A program made the translations under genes and the position numbers. Below the pieces are notes generated by a model. The model was given only the letters and a program-made list of their open reading frames with translations. It did no database searches and was not told where the DNA came from. This document shows, one piece after another, positions 25,461 to 33,600 of a stretch of DNA of 64,000 bases (positions within the stretch are counted from its first letter, which is position 1; every line of letters starts with the position of its first letter). The stretch is from Loripinus fragilis. Lineage: Eukaryota; Mollusca; Bivalvia; Lucinida; Lucinidae. The DNA is taken from NCBI GenBank assembly GCA_964019695.1, contig CAXHUL010000222.1, positions 113,001-177,000 on the forward strand, in the 5' to 3' direction.

Positions 25461-27655
25461 GGCTATTACAGGGAATGTACAATGGAGTTTCCCGCCGTTA
25501 TAGGGGTTATATATGATATGATAAGTAATAAGTAGTAAGTAATAAGTGATAAGTAGTAAGTAATAAGTAATAAGTGATAAGTAATAAGTAGTAAGTAATA
25601 AGTAAAAATGTCCCTCCAGGGCTTCCGTACAATCTGCCTATCAGTATTAAAATCGCTGTTACTATATGGCAAATTGTTTATATAGTTACGTTGATGGGAC
25701 GTAAAGAATCAAATCAAACAAACAAACAAATCAATAACTACTATATTTCTCACTTCAAGATGGAGATCAAGCAGATGATGAGTTGTCTCCCCTGAAGAAA
25801 CAGAGGCGGAACAGAACGACGTTTACCTCCGATCAGCTGAGGGAGCTGGAAACTGTTTTCAGACATACGCATTATCCAGATTGCACATTGAGAGAACAAA
25901 TAGCTGAAAAAGTGGACCTCACTGAAGCTAGAGTACAGGTACGTTTTAACTTGTTATACTGCAAACACGTAAACAGGTACTTGGGCCTTTGATATTGTTT
26001 GATTTGATTATTTACATCTCATCAACAATCTTTCAGTTATGTAGAGACGGGTCTTCCTGGGTTGAACCAGTACTAAGCTAGGATTAATGTGTCTTGCTCA
26101 AGGACACAACACAGTGACGCCGGTGAGGCTCGAACCCGCGGCCCCTCGGTCTCGAGTCAAGCAATCTACCACTGAGCCACTGCGCTCCCTCAGTGAAGAC
26201 CCAGATGAAATGTCGCAGATACAGACATTTCATCAGGGTTCAGTGGCGGATCCAGTGGGTGTTCAGGGGGTTCGCTGTTCAGGGGGTTCAAGCGAACCCC
26301 CTCCCCGCCCCCGCCCCATTTTTAAATGTCCTATGAAAATGAAATAGTTTGTGTCGGTCTCAGGGAGACCAACTTTTTTAATTTTCATGGGATATTTTAT
26401 AAATATACTTCCACATGATTGATTTTAGGACGTTTTCTTTATCATTTTTTATCCTCTTGCAAAATGAACCATGATTTGCCATGATTTTTATTTGCTCATG
26501 CTGTTCAATCTGACGTAATATCGACGTAAGTGTTTTTCAACAATTGTCGTCTGATAAATGTGAATTTGATTATATTTGAAAACAGACACTTTTAGGTGGT
26601 AGCCAGATGTCTTAACAAATGGAAAAAACACAAACGCTTTCAGAAATAATCTTTTTATTACACTCCCACTCGCAGTGTTTCTTTGCTTACGACAGTCTTA
26701 AATTTTCAAACATCAATAACAGACGAGTGACGCCCGCACATGTTGCGCGATTCGTTTGTCTTTTATGCATCTGATTGAGGAGTATCGGTTGGCAACAAAA
26801 CTATTTTGATTATTCCTGAACCTTAGGATATAAACGGACAATTACGTCAAAATCAGTGACGTCATGTAGACGTAATGAACGTTGCCAGAGGCATTAAACT
26901 TAATGATTTTAGTTTGTCTTTCCTTTTCCTTTCAAGAACAAACATCGGTTCGAAAACTTTTTTCGTTCATTATGGAAGGTATGGGTACTCTGTGACTTTT
27001 TGAATTTGAGTTGTCTCAGAAACGACGCGATGTCACGGCAATCATAAGCCACAGCGTTTCGATTTTCTTATTGAATGCAAGCTAAATGACGGAACTTGTC
27101 AATTTTATTTTTCACATAATGAAAATATTCACTTTTCGACATAAACTAGCTTTAAGCAGGTGATGCGTTTTAAAGTCCTTCAGTATATAAGATAAAATCA
27201 GCAAAGCGAACCCTCACACCTTTATACATATGAACCCCCTTCTCAGAAATCCTGGATCCGCCCCTGTGGGTCTGTACTGTTTGCCAGGCAAAACAATCTT
27301 CAGGGACAGTAATTCATGCCATCTTTATTATACCAATGTTTATACAACTAAATAACAGCATAAAAGGGCTGATTTTATGTTTGTTTGTGTTTTGGTTGTT
27401 TTGGGCCGGCTGTAGTGTTGCAAAATAGGCTGAGTTGTAGTCAATAAATGTTTTGTAAGTGTTCATCTATTCAAAATATGATTAATATAAACTGCCATAT
27501 ATATATATATATATTTTCTCTTCATCTAATTAATTCAAAAGAAGTATAGAAATTGCGATCTAGGCCAAAACTCTTTTGCAAATGTTATCAGCAGACGACA
27601 CTTACAGAGTTAATGTATAATGATAGGAATGTTTAACGCCAAGGTTATATGTACT

Positions 27656-27694
<39 letters not shown>

Positions 27695-30600
27695 AAATAC
27701 TAGACCAAGTTCACTTTCCTAATCCTAAGCTGGCATTGCATCGCCTATCCTAATAGCGGCGGTAGACAAAGCTCAAAGCTACCATCACTGTTTCTTAAAT
27801 TTTCGTTCGATTGCGCTCCACATCTAAAATTAAGAGTTAAACATTTCCAAGAATACATTAATAGTGTTTGTATATATCAAACTTAAAAGGCTGGTAATAC
27901 GTTGTATGTAAGGATTTCAATTTCAGAAGAGGAAAGTTTATTAATCCTATCAACAATCATATTATCCTAATCACTTTGCCAATCAATCTTGTTATTAATC
28001 CGTTTTTATTTTCATTAAAAGAGAAAGCATTATAATTCCTTAAGTATTGGATAATATTCTAATATGCTTTCACCTTTTATGATTTTAATAAGTACCACAC
28101 GACCGTTCACCAAAATTAATATGCAACAATGAAAAACAGCCCTTGTACAAGTTTACTGCTTCATCAGTAACAATTAAAATAAATTAGGAAACTAAAATCC
28201 CACCTTTATTACTACCATGCACTACCAGCTTAGCGAAAGCATAGTTCATGAAATTAAATTTGGTGATATAGCTTCATGTAAATATAAACAATTTGCCGTA
28301 TAGTGACAGGTATTTTAATACTGATAGGCAGATTGAGATGTTTAAAAGAGGAAATCCAATGGACATGATACTTGTTTATTGTATATTTCAAAATAGGTTT
28401 CCTTAATATCAGTAACATATGTTGCTGGTTCACATTGGAATTGCCGCATAGAGGCAATTTCAATGTGCACCTACAACATATGTCCATTCAATAAATGAGT
28501 GTTTTTCACCATAAAACAGGGTTTCACAAACTTCTCAACCACTTTTTCTGTTTCAGTGTAATGAGCATTTAGAAATGAACAAGTTTTTTGTTTTTGTGTA
28601 GTTTGGCATGCACCTGGATGACAATAATGGATAGCCAATTTTATATTATTGACAGCTTATCTTTAGATGTTTCATTGGAATGAAATGATAACTTGGTGGT
28701 TGTCTGGTTGCATAGTGGGATATAATAATTCCAACCTGCCTCAGCCCGAAACTTTGAAGCAGGCCTGCTTGATTAACAAGTACACGTATGTCAGTCGCTT
28801 CTTTCTAGGCCCTGTGACATTTTCACCCTTCAATTCGTCCCTAAATTTCTTGGTTCACGAGATGAAGAGAGATATTTATGCATATGATGGGTTATTTACG
28901 TTATGGGCCATCGTTATAGACAGCTTAATTTCTCACCTGTCCCAATATAATTTAATATACAACGTAATGCGTAATGTAATTTACATTACAATTTGTCCTG
29001 TTTATAATTAAAAAACCCACATATGTTCAATAATTAGACTACATGTACGTACTGAAGGTACAGAAAAAATGAAAGTATTATGTGGCGACAAAAGAATAAC
29101 ATTTTGTAGTAAAACCTGTCTTAAACGGCCATTCAAAAAGAAGACCAAAATGGTTTTCCAGACCGATTATCGCTTAGGTCGAAAGTATTGCAGAATGCTC
29201 CAAAGGGAGCATTTTGCAATACTTTCGACCTTCATTTAGAAACCTTTTGTCATTAAGATCGTGTTTTTCTTCAATTTTAGAATGGTCGGTTAAGACAGGT
29301 TTTATTGTATTTTGTTTAAACCTTTCTCTGACTATTTGTTGCAGGTGTGGTTTCAAAATAGACGAGCTAAGTGGAGGAAGCAAGAAAAATCCATAGTTCG
29401 CATGTTTGACGCATTTCGCCATCGCCATGATCCATATATCTCATCATTTACATCTCCTGGTAAGTTTCTTATTAACCAAATTGAGCTATATTGATATTTT
29501 CATCCTTATCAAATGGATAATTCCATTTCGAATTTAAAGGCACGAAAACGTAAGTGAATCTGACATGTTCTTATTCTAAATCATGCAATCTGATGCAACC
29601 CGGATCAAAACTGAATGAAAAATCAAAGGTTTAGATAAACAAAATGTTTGAGCGTAAAATTGTAAATATGTTCTTACCCATCAGTTATAGCTTATGTTTT
29701 GGGTGCTCAAAAGAACCATCTCATCGAGACGGTTCCTTTGACTATCCACAATATATGTTTTGGTTGAGAAATAAGAAAATTATATTTTCTCACTAAAGTC
29801 CAGATTGGTCTGTCGTTACAGTTAGTTCTATAGTAGAGAATGGCAGCCATTTATAGGATGTACGACGACATATAGCTCCAATTAAATATGCAGAATGCCT
29901 GCTATTTGCACTTTTATTGATTCTTTATTCAAATAGGTGAGTTTGAAAACAAAACTGTGCTTTTTGCAATGAAGTTGGGGATTTGTAATTTACAGCGAGT
30001 TGATTAAATATTCAATTGGCATTTGAGAACTGCTATAAATAATAACTTCCTTTTTTTACATCCAGTTTTGATGTACAATGAAAATACATTATCCGATAAA
30101 TCTTTGATAGAATATTCTGTAATAAAGGTTTAGATAAACACAATTTTTGAGCGTAAAATTGTAAATATTTTCTTACCCATCAGTTTTTTCAACATATGTT
30201 TTGGGTGCTCAAAAGAACCGCCTCATTGAGACGGTTCTTTTGAGTACCCACAACATATGTTTTGGTTGAGATATAAGAAAATAACGTTTGGTAGGCCCTA
30301 CGCACTCTTCACTAAAGGCCTGCTGTAAGCAAACGATTGAGACCCTAATGCTATAAAGGCAAAAAGTGTAAGTCCAGATCAGACGGTGCAGATCACGGCG
30401 TCTGATCTGGGCCAACACTGTTTGCCTTTGTCTCATTATACACACATTGTGCTTACATGTATAATGAACAAAATGTATATACAATATGGATATTTGGCTT
30501 CTCACAGACCAGAAAACAAGGTCTTTAAAATGCAAGATATTTGTGCACATATGGAGAGCCGCGTCTTCTTCCCAGTAAAGATGAAAAATATCGTTGAACA

Positions 30601-33600
30601 TATTCAAATCGTGGACCGCATCAACAGCAATCATTGCGCTTTTGTACAAAAATGATTAAAATATACTAGGGTAGCTTTACCCTTCTATATGAATATGTAG
30701 TGTACATTCTGATTCATTTTACAAATTGTGTTTGATTTGATTCTTAACGTCCCATCAACACTATTTCAGTTATGTAGGTACGGGTCTTCCTGGGTTGAAT
30801 CAGTACTAAGCTAGGATTAATATGTCTTACTCAAGGACACAACGTAGTGACGCCGGCGAGGCTTGAACCCGCGGCCCCTCGGTCTCGAGTCAAGCACTCT
30901 ACCACTTAGCCTTTTTACAAAATTGTTATTGGGCCTCGATGCGACAAAAGTTTCCGACAAAGCCAGACTAAAATCAGTCTCCTCGGCTACAGAGACTAGC
31001 TAGAAAATTGAAATTTCACCTGTAGCAAGTTTAGATACGATACTTTCCAAAAAGCGGCGCTGAGCAGTCTGCGCTGATGCGCAGGCTGGTTTGTGCCTTT
31101 GTTATTCGTAAACCCCCGAAGACAGGTTTTCTCAAGTCGAGGCACATTATAATAAGCAGCTGAATTCCGTGATCAGTGGGGTTGAGTATGAAAAATGTGT
31201 ATAACCTCGAAGCCAGATTCTACTAATACATAGATGTGGTTAAAAATAATAGGACGTACATGTATCCATCTCTAATTACAGGTATTCTCCCAAGTCATCT
31301 ATCGAGTCTTCAACCATCATTGTATCCACTGATACCACGCCTACCGTTTCCATGGCACCCGTCACCTCAGCCATCACTCACAGCATTGTCAAGTTTTCTA
31401 CCAAGAACCGGACCATTAGCATCGTACCATGGTAGGTACCTACCAAGCTACAAGCACGCAACTAGCAATTTAGCAATATACTCCCATGATACAAGAGAAG
31501 CATAAAATAGACAGTCTATTATTCTCAACCAGGTGCATGACAAACTACATGAAAAGTTGGTTTATTTCTACATGCTCATTTCTTTGAACAAATGATAGTG
31601 GTTGAGAATTTGTTTAAAAAAGGTTATGGAGAAAACTCATTTATTGAAAAGACATATGTTGTAGATACACATTGGAATTACCTCATATACGCAATTCCAA
31701 TGTGTACCCACAACATGTTACTGAAAATAAGGAAGAAAACTATTTGGAAATTTAAACTCCAAGTATCATGTCCATTGTCTTTACCTCTTTTAATGATCCA
31801 AAACTGCCAATCAGTATTAAAATTCCTGTCACTCTACTGCAAATAGTTTATATTTGCATGACAGCTATATCTCCAAATTCGAGTTCATGAGCTACCTCTT
31901 TCACGGCCTCCAATCTCTGCCTCCTTCTCCAAAAAGAGCAGAACGTAAAGGGAGGCGAAGGCCCTTCCGGGAAGCAGGCAGTGGGCATAAACAATGGAAC
32001 ACGGTAAGTTGTGTTGACACATTTTCAATCATAAGTAAATTTTCAGCGCAAAACTCGAAAATCTAAGAATGCTATGCTTCGGGCAATTGTTCAAGCTATT
32101 CGTAGAGCATGCTGTTTGCACATTTGAACTTAGTTTGTAAGCGTCAGAGCTTTTCTCCCGTTGCACAGTTGTCCAAGAAACGGTGGTTCCCGCGTGTATT
32201 TGCCTTCTAACCAAACAAATAGTAGCGTTTGGACCCTTATTCATACTACCGAGGCCCCTCCACACCCATGTTGTCCCAAATGCAATTTTTCGAGATATTT
32301 CAATGATAATTGAGTGATTTAGAGCCAAATTTCTTTAGGAGCAGGAGGCGAAGGGCAGGAGAAGGAGGCTGGGAGAGGAGGAGCAGGCGGCGATGATATC
32401 AAAATTTGCATTGATTTTGCTTATTTTTAATAATATACTGTTACGACCCGTAGTCTGTTATGGGCTCAGACCAGCTACAGACGGAATGCAGAGTGCAATA
32501 ATATTCGGTAGCGTACTGTTAAAAAAAGTGGACTTCAAATGAATGAAATAATTTTTGATACCTATTGCAGGGAATGGAAATAAGATCAAAGCCAAAGTTA
32601 TGATATTCCTGTTTTATTTGGAAGATCATAAAAAGAAAAGAAAAAATGTCATATATGCATTCTCAATAAAACATCTACAAAACTTGTGTTAACTTATCAT
32701 TTAATCAGCAACAGACCCTTGCATATATACAATAAAAATGACCCTTCTAAGGCTGCATGAATATGTGTATTCTGTAAAACCACAAATGAATCTGTTATTT
32801 AAAGTAAAATAATGAGCTTTGGAAATTTATATGGCAGTAGCAATTATCTAAAGTTAATTATCTTAGCAAAACTTAACCCTAAGCTGACTGATCTGGAACT
32901 CTGACTTATCAAACGAAACTCAACTGCTCTGGAGCTCAGAAATGCCCTAATATGGTAATGTTTACTATAGGCAATAGTAAACGAATACGGTGCGTGATTT
33001 ATTTATGTAAATGTAGATTCTAGATAATAAAGCTTAATTTGACCCAAAGATGTCTTAAAATGAAAAATTAACGTACTGAATAAAAGGCGCGATACTACTG
33101 CTCTGAAGTCAAAAACTGAAGTCCCTTGTTTCATCCTACGCGCTGGTTTAAATAGTATACGGTCCTACGTCCTACAATCATACCAAAATTCTACAGATCA
33201 TACGAAATTCCTACTAATCCTACAATGACAACGCGTATGATCACGCCATCCTACGAAATAACGTTCGTAGGAAACCGTTAAAGACGTAGGAAAATAGCGC
33301 AATGTCGCCATTACACCTAAGAAAACCAGGGGGTCACCGAACATATCTGCTTCTATCTCACTAATAATCAATGAACTTTACTATGAAAACCATCCGCTAT
33401 TGCAGGAAAATGAATGATCTAAATGACCCTTACAATAAAAATCTGCACAGTGTAGACTAATACACTTAAATTTTAGCTGAAAGCCGTGAATACTTCTTTT
33501 GGCAGACGAAACAGTACACAGCGCTCTACACAACAAATCCCATAAGTCAATGCGAATTACACAGCAAGATGGAGGCACATGTTTACAAGCAGACTTTATG

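Larger units (their letters stand above)
23717..25628. mobile_element. 1.9-kb element with about 190-bp inverted ends and 6-bp target duplication
   Basis: Ends TACGGAAGCCCTGGA at both sides in inverted orientation, followed by runs of attacttatc and then cctataacggcgggaaact. CAATCT occurs immediately outside each end (23711-23716 and 25629-25634), and H1 normally has a single CAATCT here. The interior is dominated by (TAG)n and (TAC)n arrays and holds a SINE head. A 6-bp duplication is known for a few superfamilies such as IS3EU and Dada, but no transposase is present to decide. Confidence 0.75.
22042..25690 (-). mobile_element. MITE H1 copy split by two later insertions (intron 1)
   Basis: H1 starts at ttacaaccaggcaaccacca and is interrupted at 22178, resumes at 23513, is interrupted again at 23717 and resumes at 25629 (gcctatcagtattaaaat). 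It ends about 25690 at a SINE tail. Removing both insertions restores a contiguous H1 sequence. The inserted elements are listed next. Confidence 0.85.

Noticed and set aside
28667..29011. 114-aa open frame in intron 2
   Set aside because: Begins inside an H1 MITE; no family features.
30209..30649. 146-aa minus-strand open frame in intron 3
   Set aside because: Spans the hairpins of H2 and H4 MITEs, overlaps an antisense frame, and has no domain.
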